DNA from: JAJTFA01 sp044351265
Lineage (GTDB): Bacteria > Bacteroidota > Bacteroidia > UKL13-3
Direction of reading: 5' to 3'
Length of the DNA stretch: 6,007 bases
Assembly (NCBI GenBank): GCA_044351265.1
Contig: JBILGC010000084.1
Span: 1-6,007 of the forward strand
In this document: in pieces, positions 5,992 to 6,007 of the stretch
Layout of the letters: each line of letters starts with the position of its first letter
Numbering within the stretch: the stretch's first letter is position 1
Notes under the pieces: model-generated
Told to the model about the DNA's origin: nothing
Databases searched by the model: none
What the model saw: the letters and a program-made list of their open reading frames with translations, nothing else
Position numbers and translations under genes: made by a program

Positions 5992-6007
5992 ATTTTGAGT
6001 GAGTTAC

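Overview
The window looks like a chromosomal segment from a low-GC member of the Bacteroidota, probably of the Chitinophagales/Sphingobacteriales type rather than a gut Bacteroides. The reasons are a gene product ending in a type A sorting domain for the type IX secretion system (T9SS), a PorP/SprF-family outer-membrane protein, a GldJ-type gliding/T9SS lipoprotein, no recognisable Shine-Dalgarno sequence at any visible start, and T9SS-linked domain styles known only from this phylum. The genus cannot be fixed from the sequence.

Layout, left to right. (1) 1-651 (+): the 3' end of a large secreted protein whose start lies outside the window. It ends with a fibronectin-III-like module and a T9SS C-terminal sorting domain, and is followed by a strong hairpin terminator at 675-706. 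(2) 707-840: 134 AT-rich bases in which I see no gene. (3) 841-2237 (-): a two-gene operon, tatD-like hydrolase then tcdA (tRNA t6A dehydratase), joined by a 4-base ATGA overlap. (4) About 2297-3412 (+), divergent from the operon: a lipoprotein of the serine beta-lactamase/esterase family (COG1680-like) that appears to have lost two of its catalytic residues. (5) 3437-3469: a perfect 15-bp hairpin terminator between convergent genes, placed to serve both strands. (6) 3492-5991 (-): a porP/sprF-like gene followed after 64 bases by gldJ, a T9SS/gliding unit that probably continues beyond the right edge.

How the parts relate. The left-hand protein is a presumed T9SS cargo, while the right-hand pair encodes envelope parts of T9SS/gliding. 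They are separated by tRNA-modification and hydrolase genes, so a functional link beyond the common secretion route is not shown. The TatD-TcdA pair is translationally coupled and probably acts together or is at least co-regulated.

Most of the window is ordinary Bacteroidota core genome. I do not see a mobile element, CRISPR array, RNA gene or a clearly new system. The most unusual point is the serine hydrolase homologue with Ser-x-x-Ser in place of Ser-x-x-Lys and Phe in place of the catalytic Tyr, in an otherwise intact and well-conserved frame. The tatD-tcdA coupling is the second point worth following.
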